A stretch of DNA of 5,669 bases from Pseudomonadota bacterium (GTDB lineage Bacteria > Desulfobacterota > Syntrophia > Syntrophales > JADFWA01), in contig JAUVKS010000134.1 in assembly GCA_030596145.1 (NCBI GenBank), forward strand, positions 1-5,669, written 5' to 3'. Made by a program: the position numbers and the translations under genes. Numbering within the stretch: position 1 is the stretch's first letter; every line of letters starts with the position of its first letter. The notes under the pieces were generated by a model. The model saw only the letters and a program-made list of their open reading frames with translations, was not told where the DNA came from and searched no databases. Positions 1 to 4,912 of the stretch are shown in pieces.

Positions 1-166
1 TGTAAACAAAATAAGTCTGATCAGGAGGGCGATCAATCAAATATACCAGTGCTCCAAAGAGTAAAACCATTACGCCGATTACAATCTGGAGTTTATTGGT
101 TTGATGAGCGGTGGCACTCAATTGTAATGAACTTTCTCGCAATACCTTCACCAGCGTTCTCCACAT
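1..166 (-). CDS. N-terminal fragment of a small membrane protein, possibly VanZ-like (cut by window edge)
   Basis: This frame runs open for 55 codons from ATG at 166 to the window edge and has not ended there. A polar N-terminus (MWRTLVKVLRESS...) is followed by one hydrophobic segment at about residues 28-44 (IVIGVMVLLFGALVYLI) and then the polar turn DRPPDQTYF. A hydrophobic helix followed by a DRPP-type turn reminds me of the first helix of VanZ-like membrane proteins, but that is from memory and weak. A TAA codon lies directly upstream of the ATG in frame, so 166 is the outermost start. The GTG at 151 is a good alternative, because GGAGA (158-162) sits at Shine-Dalgarno distance before it while the ATG has no such motif. 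The product would be an inner-membrane protein of unknown role. The gene is transcribed away from the TPR-OmpA gene. Confidence 0.5.
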   Translation of the reverse strand, partial: MWRTLVKVLRESSLQLSATAHQTNKLQIVIGVMVLLFGALVYLIDRPPDQTYFVY

Positions 167-399
167 TTAATATGAGCGCATAACTCTGTGTGATTGATAA
201 GGCACAATATGAAAAAGAAAGCATATTTGCTTGCTCACAAAACACCTTGCATTTATAGCACATTTTGTCTGAAAATGCTTGTTGATTTTTCATTATGTTA
301 CCCAACTATCCACACCGTATCATACAAAAGGGTTACAATAGAGAGGCAGTTTTACAGTAAGAGATGAATCTGCCACCTTTTCCTGAAGTATGTTTAGTC

Positions 400-428
400 T
401 TGTCCAATATATATTGTTATGGTATTCT
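400..428 (+). promoter_or_regulatory. Candidate sigma-70 promoter for the TPR-OmpA gene
   Basis: TTGTCC at 400-405 and TATTCT at 423-428 are separated by 17 bases, each matching four of six consensus positions. The start of transcription would fall near 435, giving a leader of about 30 bases that contains the ribosome site AGAGGTGG (454-461) before the ATG at 465. The surrounding DNA is AT-rich, so chance matches are likely. The rest of 167-464 shows no other clear signal. Confidence 0.35.
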
Positions 429-464
429 CTAAAAAATAAACACTTTTAGTCGCAGAGGTGGATC

Positions 465-1283
465 ATGAAGAAAATCTTTCTTTGTTTTGTTTTTATTTTT
501 GCTTTTTTTATATTGCCGCAACCTGCTTTGGCGGAGACGGCACAAGAATTCGTTGAACAGGGATTTATTTTAGAAAAGCAAAGTATCTATGGGGAAGCTG
601 TGAAAATATATACGAAGGCAATAAAAAGCGATGGAACATATGCAGATGCCTACTTCAGAAGAGGAAAAGCGCTTTTTTCCCTGAAGCCTTCCAATTGTAT
701 GGAAGCCATTAACGATTTCACTAAGGTAATAGAGCTTGCTCCTGCAAATGCGGAGGCCTATTATGAACGAGGCCTCCTGAATGCTTTTGTTATCAACAAT
801 GAACAGTCAAGATCGGATATGGAAACAGCTGCCCGTCTGGGGCACAAAGGTGCTCAAGAATGGTTAGGCCTACGGGAAAAAGAAGGGGAAATCAAAGGTG
901 AACAGGTAAGGGCGGACATGGAAATGGCCGCCGGTTTAGATTATAAAGTTGAACCACTCATTCATTTTGACTTTAATTCATATGACATTAAATCTTCTTA
1001 CTATGCTCTCCTGGATAAGATCGGTATGGCATTAAAAGAGGGTCAACCCGAAGTGGCAATCATTTTAGCAGGTCATGCGGACAGCACAGGTTCAGAAACA
1101 TACAACTATCGTCTTTCCTTGAGGAGAGCAAATGCTGTAAGGAAATATCTGTTGAAAAGGCATGGTATAGCCCCCCAAAGGATCATTGTGAAAGCTTATG
1201 GAGAAAGCAAGCCTGTCGCTTCCAATGATACTAAGGAAGGTCGTTCCCTTAATCGACGCGTGCTACTGACGGGAATGGATTAA
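465..1283 (+). CDS. Exported TPR-OmpA family peptidoglycan-binding protein
   Basis: The 272-residue product begins with a clear type I signal peptide: lysines at 2-3, a hydrophobic core, and a cleavage site ALA|E after residue 23. Cys7 lies inside the core without a lipobox, so it is not a lipoprotein. Residues about 26-130 are TPR-like helices, for example ADAYFRRGKALF and AEAYYERG. Residues about 163-270 form an OmpA C-terminal domain with FDFNSYDI, GHADSTGS and NYRLSLRRA, ending in NRRV. Asp206 and Arg221 occupy the spacing of the Asp/Arg pair that binds diaminopimelate in OmpA domains. There is no beta-barrel, so the protein should be periplasmic, anchored to the cell wall, with TPRs free to bind partners. 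The start is supported by AGAGGTGG just upstream. The gene stands alone, converging on the zinc-ribbon gene. Its partner and pathway are unknown. Confidence 0.9.
   Translation: MKKIFLCFVFIFAFFILPQPALAETAQEFVEQGFILEKQSIYGEAVKIYTKAIKSDGTYADAYFRRGKALFSLKPSNCMEAINDFTKVIELAPANAEAYYERGLLNAFVINNEQSRSDMETAARLGHKGAQEWLGLREKEGEIKGEQVRADMEMAAGLDYKVEPLIHFDFNSYDIKSSYYALLDKIGMALKEGQPEVAIILAGHADSTGSETYNYRLSLRRANAVRKYLLKRHGIAPQRIIVKAYGESKPVASNDTKEGRSLNRRVLLTGMD
801..947 (+). repeat. Internal duplication of a 16-residue helix in the TPR-OmpA protein
   Basis: Residues 113-128 (EQSRSDMETAARLGHK, bases 801-848) and residues 146-161 (EQVRADMEMAAGLDYK, bases 900-947) align without gaps and share most positions. 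They lie 33 residues apart, about one TPR length. The second copy leads straight into the OmpA domain. This looks like a duplicated last TPR helix that now serves as the linker. Confidence 0.6.
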
Positions 1284-1300
1284 AAAGGATAGATTTATTG

Positions 1301-1323
1301 ACGAGAAAAGAGATTTTTCTTGT
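1301..1323. terminator. Weak hairpin between convergent genes, possible bidirectional terminator
   Basis: ACGAGAAAA (1301-1309) pairs with TTTTCTTGT (1315-1323), with one G-T pair, around a five-base loop. It lies in the short gap between the stop codons of the TPR-OmpA gene (1283) and the zinc-ribbon gene (1327). The A- and T-rich arms could supply a U tract on either strand. The stem is AT-rich and weak, so this is tentative. Confidence 0.3.
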
Positions 1324-1326
1324 AAT

Positions 1327-1530
1327 TTATAATTCTTCCTCATAATTGTATGGTTTGCCACAGACTGTGCATTTTCCGTCAACTATTGTTCCCGTACATG
1401 TCCCATCACTACACAGGACTCTATTTTCAAAATCGGTGTCTTCTTGATTAGATTTTTCTACCACGGCACCGCAATGAAGACAGTAATTACTTTCTTCAGG
1501 AATTGTCTTTTTACATTTAGAGCACTCCAT
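1327..1530 (-). CDS. Small double zinc-ribbon protein
   Basis: This 67-residue protein carries two cysteine clusters. Cys3-x2-Cys6 and Cys17-x2-Cys20 form an N-terminal zinc ribbon (CSKC...CLHCG). Cys40-x4-Cys45 and Cys54-x2-Cys57 form a second one (LCSDGTCTGTI...CTVCGKPY). The acidic tail NYEEEL ends the protein. The start is firm: AGGAGG (1540-1545 on the opposite strand) lies nine bases before the ATG. The first ribbon is of the general kind used for protein or nucleic-acid contacts, and the second resembles a motif I associate with small proteins of Desulfobacterota. There is no signal peptide or membrane segment, so it is cytoplasmic. It lies 78 bases downstream of the phosphate cotransporter gene on the same strand and may be co-transcribed. 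Its function is unknown. Confidence 0.8.
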   Translation of the reverse strand: MECSKCKKTIPEESNYCLHCGAVVEKSNQEDTDFENRVLCSDGTCTGTIVDGKCTVCGKPYNYEEEL

Positions 1531-1608
1531 TAAGTATATCCTCCTGGGTTGAATATTTGTTTATATTAAAAATTGCCAATAATAAATAAAGACAGTTTTG
1601 ATTAACTA

Positions 1609-3207
1609 TTACGCATTCAGAGTCTCAATATATTCAGCGATGTTCTCACAGTGATCCGATATTCTTTCAAGATTCAATAACACCTCAATGAAAATCGGAC
1701 CGGCTGCAACCTGACAGATTCCCATGTAAAATCTCTCTATGTGTTTTTCAGTAGCCTCTTTTACCTTAAGATTAACCTTTCTCTCCCGCTCGAAAATTGC
1801 TCTTATCTTTTCTTCATCCCTTTTTTCAAAAAGCGAGACAGCGTCATCGAGATTTTCGGTTACTAACTTTTCAATTTCTCCCAGTTCAACTTCAGCCGTT
1901 TCAGAAAACGTTGTTTTTGTTTGATGTCTGTTTTCGGACAGCTCACTCAGATTTACACAGTGATCGGCAATTCTTTCAATATCACTAACCATTGCCGCGA
2001 AAGCAAAACGCCTGTTCGACAGTTCCGGTGAAGGATGACTGCTAATTTTATACAAGTATCCGGATATTTCAGCTTGTAAATTATCAACTATTAATTCAAT
2101 GTAAAGAATCTCTCTTCTTTTTCCCATGCTGAAATCTAATAGCAGCTTGAAGCTCTCGGATAACATCCTTTGAGCAAGAACAATCTCCCTCTGCAACTCT
2201 TTTTTGACACATTCCAGGGCATCTTTAGGTTTTGATAAAAACTTTTCATCAAGAAATATCGGCCAGACCGGTAGAACTTCTTCCTTGCCTGGCAGGATTC
2301 TTTCTATCAAATATGAAAATGGCTTGAGTAAGAAAATAAAAATGATGACAATCAGAAGATTAAACAGGATATGACCGAGGGCAATCTGCTGTGCGACACT
2401 TGAGGAAAAACTTTCCAGTATGCGGATAAAAACAGGTAGAATGCCAAGGCAAATTACCGCTCCGAAGAGTTTAAAGAGGAAATGGGAAAGCGCGGTCCTC
2501 TTTCCACTTGTGTTAGCGACGAGACCTGCCAGAAGGGCCGTAACTGCTGTGCCTATATTTGCCCCGAAAACAATGGGAAGAGAATTGTCAATGGTCATTA
2601 ACCCCTGCTGGGCAAGAATAACAAGAATACTGATCGGTATGGCTGAAGCTTGAACAATTGCCGTAAAGAGCAGGCCAACAGCAACGCCGAGCAGCGGGTT
2701 TTTTGTTTCCTGAAAAAAATTAATAAAGGCTGGACTATTTTTCAAAGGAGCAGTTGCCTGGCCTGCTATACTCAAACCAAAGAATATCAGGCCAAAATAG
2801 AACATTGCTTCACCGATTGATTCCCACTTCCCTTTTCCTGTAAGCCACAGGATGCCACTGAAAATTATGAAAATGGGGGAGATATCGGTAAACTTCCAGA
2901 CTACGAGTTGTACGGTGATGGTTGTTCCGATGTCAGCACCCAGGATTACACCCAGAGACTGGTAAAAGCTGATCAAACCAGCACTGACCATCCCGACGGT
3001 CAGAACAGAAGTTGCTGAACTGCTCTGAAAAAGAATGGTTGAAATCGTTCCGGTAATTACGCCGTAAATCGGTTTTTCGATCGCGTATTTAAAATATCTG
3101 CGGAGCCGGATGTTACTGAAAAGTTTTTGCACCTCGGCGCTCAACTTAAACATCCCAAATAAAAAAAGGATCAGACCGCTTGTGAAAAGTACGATTTCCT
3201 CGATCAT
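1609..3207 (-). CDS. Na+/phosphate cotransporter family protein with C-terminal PhoU domain
   Basis: The 532-residue protein has two inverted Na/Pi-cotransporter repeats in about residues 1-300. The first carries QSSSAT (61-66) and GADIGTT (90-96). The second carries QASA (186-189) and GANIGTA (215-221). Some eight or more hydrophobic segments place it in the inner membrane. Residues about 335-532 are a cytoplasmic PhoU-like helical domain with two signature helices, DIERIADHCVNL (409-420) and NLERISDHCENI (512-523). The known family couples Na+ to inorganic phosphate movement, and the PhoU tail probably senses or limits it. The length and order match bacterial NptA/YjbB-type fusions. The ATG at 3207 is the only usable start before an in-frame stop upstream. 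Its ribosome site is poor, because the G-run lies about 15 bases away. The second repeat's QASA departs from the usual QSSS. The zinc-ribbon gene follows on the same strand. Confidence 0.93.
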   Translation of the reverse strand: MIEEIVLFTSGLILFLFGMFKLSAEVQKLFSNIRLRRYFKYAIEKPIYGVITGTISTILFQSSSATSVLTVGMVSAGLISFYQSLGVILGADIGTTITVQLVVWKFTDISPIFIIFSGILWLTGKGKWESIGEAMFYFGLIFFGLSIAGQATAPLKNSPAFINFFQETKNPLLGVAVGLLFTAIVQASAIPISILVILAQQGLMTIDNSLPIVFGANIGTAVTALLAGLVANTSGKRTALSHFLFKLFGAVICLGILPVFIRILESFSSSVAQQIALGHILFNLLIVIIFIFLLKPFSYLIERILPGKEEVLPVWPIFLDEKFLSKPKDALECVKKELQREIVLAQRMLSESFKLLLDFSMGKRREILYIELIVDNLQAEISGYLYKISSHPSPELSNRRFAFAAMVSDIERIADHCVNLSELSENRHQTKTTFSETAEVELGEIEKLVTENLDDAVSLFEKRDEEKIRAIFERERKVNLKVKEATEKHIERFYMGICQVAAGPIFIEVLLNLERISDHCENIAEYIETLNA

Positions 3208-3254
3208 GTTACAGTCTTCATCCCCCTGTTGATTGCTAAACGGTTATTTATTTT

Positions 3255-3263
3255 ATCATAACA
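3255..3263 (-). promoter_or_regulatory. Candidate extended -10 promoter for the Na+/Pi cotransporter gene
   Basis: Read on the minus strand, TGTTATGAT is an extended -10 element: TG, one base, then TATGAT, which matches five of six consensus positions. No good -35 hexamer lies at 16-18 bases, which extended -10 promoters can tolerate. Transcription would start near 3248, leaving a leader of about 40 bases to the ATG at 3207. I see no recognisable Pho box nearby. Confidence 0.4.
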
Positions 3264-3292
3264 CCGCATGATTTAGAAGCATTTAAAATTGA

Positions 3293-3314
3293 ACGGTTTG
3301 TCCGTTGAAACCGT
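3293..3314. repeat. Imperfect-centre inverted repeat upstream of the cotransporter promoter
   Basis: ACGGTTT (3293-3299) and AAACCGT (3308-3314) are perfect inverted arms around an eight-base centre. A second, nested pairing, AACGG (3292-3296) with CCGTT (3302-3306), is also possible. It lies about 30 bases upstream of the candidate -10, where an activator or repressor could bind. It could equally be part of the junction where the glutamate decarboxylase remnant begins. Confidence 0.35.
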
Positions 3315-3334
3315 ATTGACTCAAAAAAGTAATC

Positions 3335-3578
3335 TCAGGTAGCCTGAAGCGCGAAATCCCTGCCCTGTGCTGGACGCTGAAAGAGGGTGTGAATCCCGGA
3401 TTCACCCTGTTCGATCTTGCCGATAGACTGCGCAGCCGCGGCTGGCAGGTGCCCGCTTACTCGATGCCAGCGAACAGGGAAGATCTTGTAATTCAGCGGA
3501 TTTTAGTGCGTCATGGGGTCAGTCGTGACTTGGGCGACATGTTGATTGGCGATATCCGGCGGGCAAGACTAAGAATAC
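3335..3578 (+). pseudogene. C-terminal remnant of glutamate decarboxylase (pseudogene)
   Basis: An open stretch on the plus strand reads EIPALCWTLKEG, then TLFDLADRLRSRGWQVPAYS, then MPANREDLVIQRILVRHG and VSRDLGDMLIGDIRRA. This is the small C-terminal domain of pyridoxal-phosphate glutamate decarboxylase (group II decarboxylases), the enzyme that makes GABA from glutamate. A full enzyme is about 450-470 residues, but only about 75-80 are present. The cofactor-binding core, including the catalytic lysine, is missing, so it cannot be active. Upstream the frame hits TGA at 3317 and shows no further similarity. Downstream the resemblance fades after RRA near 3573, where a hairpin-bearing segment begins. 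An ATG at 3389 could start a short peptide, but no ribosome site supports it. The remnant has no internal stops and reads cleanly, so the loss looks fairly recent. It is GC-richer than the cotransporter gene beside it. Confidence 0.82.
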
Positions 3579-3605
3579 TCCCATTTACGAAAGTTAACCA
3601 GAATG

Positions 3606-3624
3606 CCCCGTCCTGTGGACGGGG
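3606..3624. repeat. GC-rich hairpin A (8-bp stem, TGT loop)
   Basis: CCCCGTCC (3606-3613) pairs perfectly with GGACGGGG (3617-3624) around the triloop TGT. No T-run follows, so it is not a standard intrinsic terminator. Its look, a CCCC...GGGG hairpin followed by ATGAAT, resembles the subterminal hairpins at the ends of IS200/IS605-group elements and TnpB guide RNAs. No transposase or TnpB frame is present here. Confidence 0.6.
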
Positions 3625-3668
3625 ATGAATGGTTCTATCTAATATTAAGAAATCGCAGTGGCTTTAGC

Positions 3669-3717
3669 CTTGAATTCGACTATCCCCGCCTTGTAGGCGG
3701 GGATAGTCGAATTCAAG
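3669..3717. repeat. Long perfect inverted repeat, hairpin B (23-bp stem, TGT loop)
   Basis: Bases 3669-3691 pair without a mismatch with 3695-3717, leaving the triloop TGT. The arms contain GAATTCGACTAT, then the core CCCCGCCT, mirrored by AGGCGGGG. The core matches hairpin A except at two base pairs, which are swapped on both sides. A looser outer pairing of AAGAAATC (3647-3654) with GATTTCTT (3719-3726) surrounds it. It begins about 15 bases past the stop of the SRPBCC gene and could protect or end that transcript, but no U tract follows on that strand. It could be a transposable-element end, a small palindromic mobile repeat, or an RNA stability hairpin. Confidence 0.75.
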
Positions 3718-3731
3718 AGATTTCTTTACTG

Positions 3732-4232
3732 TCATTGTCGTTTCCTTATCATCCAGCGAAGAAAACGCACCCATGTGTTCCAGCGTGCTGGTTTAGCTGG
3801 TGGCCTGCCGCTCAGTTCACTTTCCGCCTTGTCCAGAGCATCCTCCAGCAATGCGTCATGCAGTGGTCCGATAATAACGTGCCACTTTAACCAATTCCTG
3901 AAATCGCACTCGGCATCAACCACGTGACGAAGTACAGGATATGCGTCCCCGGAGACAACCTCGAAAAAATGGTGGCCATCTATCCCGGCGGCTAATCCCT
4001 TGCCATCGAATTGGAATACCACCCTGCGTCCCGGGACATATTCAGAGACACTGTAGGTGACCGGTCCATGACCGCCGTTTACCCCTTCACAGAGGGGTGA
4101 ATCAAACTTCATAGCAGGCCATCGATCCCACGGCCAAAGCCGGTCATCCGGCCCCGAAAGGCTGTCGAGAACAGTACCGACGGTCCCGGGTGATGCTTGA
4201 ATCTGCCTTTCATGTACGTTATATATTTTCAT
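3732..4232 (-). CDS. SRPBCC (START/polyketide-cyclase-like) family protein
   Basis: The 166-residue protein fits the SRPBCC helix-grip fold, which wraps a hydrophobic ligand in a beta-sheet pocket. MKIYNVHERQIQASP is the first strand with the following helix region. DDRLWPWDRWPAMKFD (29-44) is a conserved-looking Trp-rich stretch. HGPVTYSVSEYVPGRRVVFQ (55-74) gives middle strands, and a long C-terminal helix includes LHDALLEDALDKAESEL (124-140). I recall similar proteins annotated SRPBCC, with no fixed reaction. The tail (148-166: Trp151, Trp154, Trp160 and many Arg/Lys) is basic and aromatic and could touch membrane or nucleic acid. The start is secure: GGGAGG (4238-4243) sits five bases before the ATG, which overlaps the TetR stop as ATGA. 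Such coupling suggests the product works with, or is controlled by, the regulator. Its ligand is unknown. Confidence 0.8.
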   Translation of the reverse strand: MKIYNVHERQIQASPGTVGTVLDSLSGPDDRLWPWDRWPAMKFDSPLCEGVNGGHGPVTYSVSEYVPGRRVVFQFDGKGLAAGIDGHHFFEVVSGDAYPVLRHVVDAECDFRNWLKWHVIIGPLHDALLEDALDKAESELSGRPPAKPARWNTWVRFLRWMIRKRQ

Positions 4233-4810
4233 AAATACCTCCCAAGGATTGCAAGGTAGGTTTTTCGCACAAGCTCGTCAACACTGACAGGCGGCAGTCT
4301 GCCGGCCTGAAGATGTCTCCGCACGGCTGCATACGGAACGTCGATCAGGGTAAAGGTGATTCGAATCAGGGATTTCTTTGTAACTCGACCGAAAAGCCGT
4401 CTGGTAAACTTACGAAGTCCTTTATCGAGTTCTTGAGTAAGTTGCCTGGCTCGCTCCTTGATCTCATCCGGCCATTCGCCGGATGTAAGCTCTTCACGTC
4501 TGTAAAGAAGCAAGACACGCCCCTCATTCGGGTGTTTCCGTACCCAGTTTAATGTATGGAGGGCTGCCTGAAGCCCATCACCTTGATCAAGCGCTTCAAG
4601 AAACCCTTGCTGAAACGATTCGACCAGGCGCAGCCATAACTCGGCAAGAAGTATTTCCCGGGAAGCGAAGCGGTGGTAAACTGATCCAATGGGTGCATTA
4701 ATCTGTCCGGCTATTGAGCCCATAGTGATCGCACCGGGGCCTTGTTCCGCCGCAAGTTTCAGCGCCGCATCTACGAACTGGTTTTTTGTAAACTGTGCCT
4801 TTCGTCCCAT
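4229..4810 (-). CDS. TetR/AcrR family transcriptional regulator
   Basis: The 193-residue protein has a TetR N-terminal DNA-binding domain (about residues 7-55). FVDAALKLAAEQG is helix 1, ITMGSIAGQINAPIGSVYHRF the helix-turn-helix, and ASREILLAELW the start of helix 4. The rest is an all-helical, poorly conserved ligand and dimer domain, as in the family. It should repress by binding a palindrome and let go on binding a small molecule. The target is probably its own promoter, where three TATTCTAAT half-sites cover the -10 and start region. The ATG at 4810 fits the usual TetR N-terminus, though no ribosome site precedes it. The predicted transcript would start only about six bases upstream. The SRPBCC gene overlaps its stop codon, forming a bicistron. 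The inducer is unknown, but a hydrophobic ligand is a fair guess from the partner's fold. Confidence 0.93.
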   Translation of the reverse strand: MGRKAQFTKNQFVDAALKLAAEQGPGAITMGSIAGQINAPIGSVYHRFASREILLAELWLRLVESFQQGFLEALDQGDGLQAALHTLNWVRKHPNEGRVLLLYRREELTSGEWPDEIKERARQLTQELDKGLRKFTRRLFGRVTKKSLIRITFTLIDVPYAAVRRHLQAGRLPPVSVDELVRKTYLAILGRYL

Positions 4811-4847
4811 ATTAGAATATGTATTCTAATATAAGTATTCTAATATG
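4808..4847. promoter_or_regulatory. Operator array of three TATTCTAAT half-sites, probable TetR binding site
   Basis: ATTAGAATA (4811-4819) and TATTCTAAT (4822-4830) form a 20-base palindrome with a two-base centre. A third copy, TATTCTAAT (4836-4844), repeats the second at a 14-base period. The outer copies also match as 12-base inverted arms, CATATTAGAATA (4808-4819) with TATTCTAATATG (4836-4847). The array reaches from the start codon to the edge of the -35 box. This is the arrangement expected for autorepression by the TetR protein encoded directly downstream. That assignment is inferred from position. Confidence 0.8.
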
Positions 4848-4851
4848 TCAA
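4823..4851 (-). promoter_or_regulatory. Strong sigma-70 promoter of the TetR-SRPBCC unit
   Basis: On the minus strand, TTGACA (4851-4846) is a perfect -35 box and TAGAAT (4828-4823) matches five of six -10 bases. The spacer is exactly 17 bases. Transcription should start near 4816, only about six bases before the ATG at 4810. The operator half-sites overlap the -10, the spacer and the start point. Confidence 0.8.
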
Positions 4852-4912
4852 GGGATATTTTTATCTGGAAGTACGTGTGGGAAAGGAGGGGGGTATATCT
4901 TCGATAGGTCAA

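Noticed and set aside
93..305. Minus-strand 70-codon frame with a cysteine-bearing N-terminus
   Set aside because: It overlaps the more convincing membrane-protein frame at 1-166, has no ribosome site, no recognisable motif and an unusual composition.
315..323. DnaA-box-like sequence (CTATCCACA)
   Set aside because: It is a single near-match with no cluster, AT-rich unwinding region or origin genes nearby.
1550..1579. TTGGCA-like -35 with a weak -10 upstream of the zinc-ribbon gene
   Set aside because: The transcript would start around 1543, inside the AGGAGG ribosome site, so it could not serve the gene.
2420..2653. Plus-strand open frame antisense to the cotransporter gene
   Set aside because: It is the complement of conserved membrane segments, with no ribosome site and no protein-like pattern. 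The same applies to 1739-1924 and 1797-1988.
3606..3717. CRISPR-like or tandem repeat array
   Set aside because: There are only two related palindromes with unequal flanks and no spacer pattern or cas genes.
3603..3890. Plus-strand open frame running through the hairpins into the SRPBCC gene
   Set aside because: It translates both palindromes and the antisense of a well-supported gene, so it is not a plausible protein.
4313..4552. Plus-strand open frame inside the TetR gene
   Set aside because: It lies opposite a clear TetR coding region and has no family resemblance.
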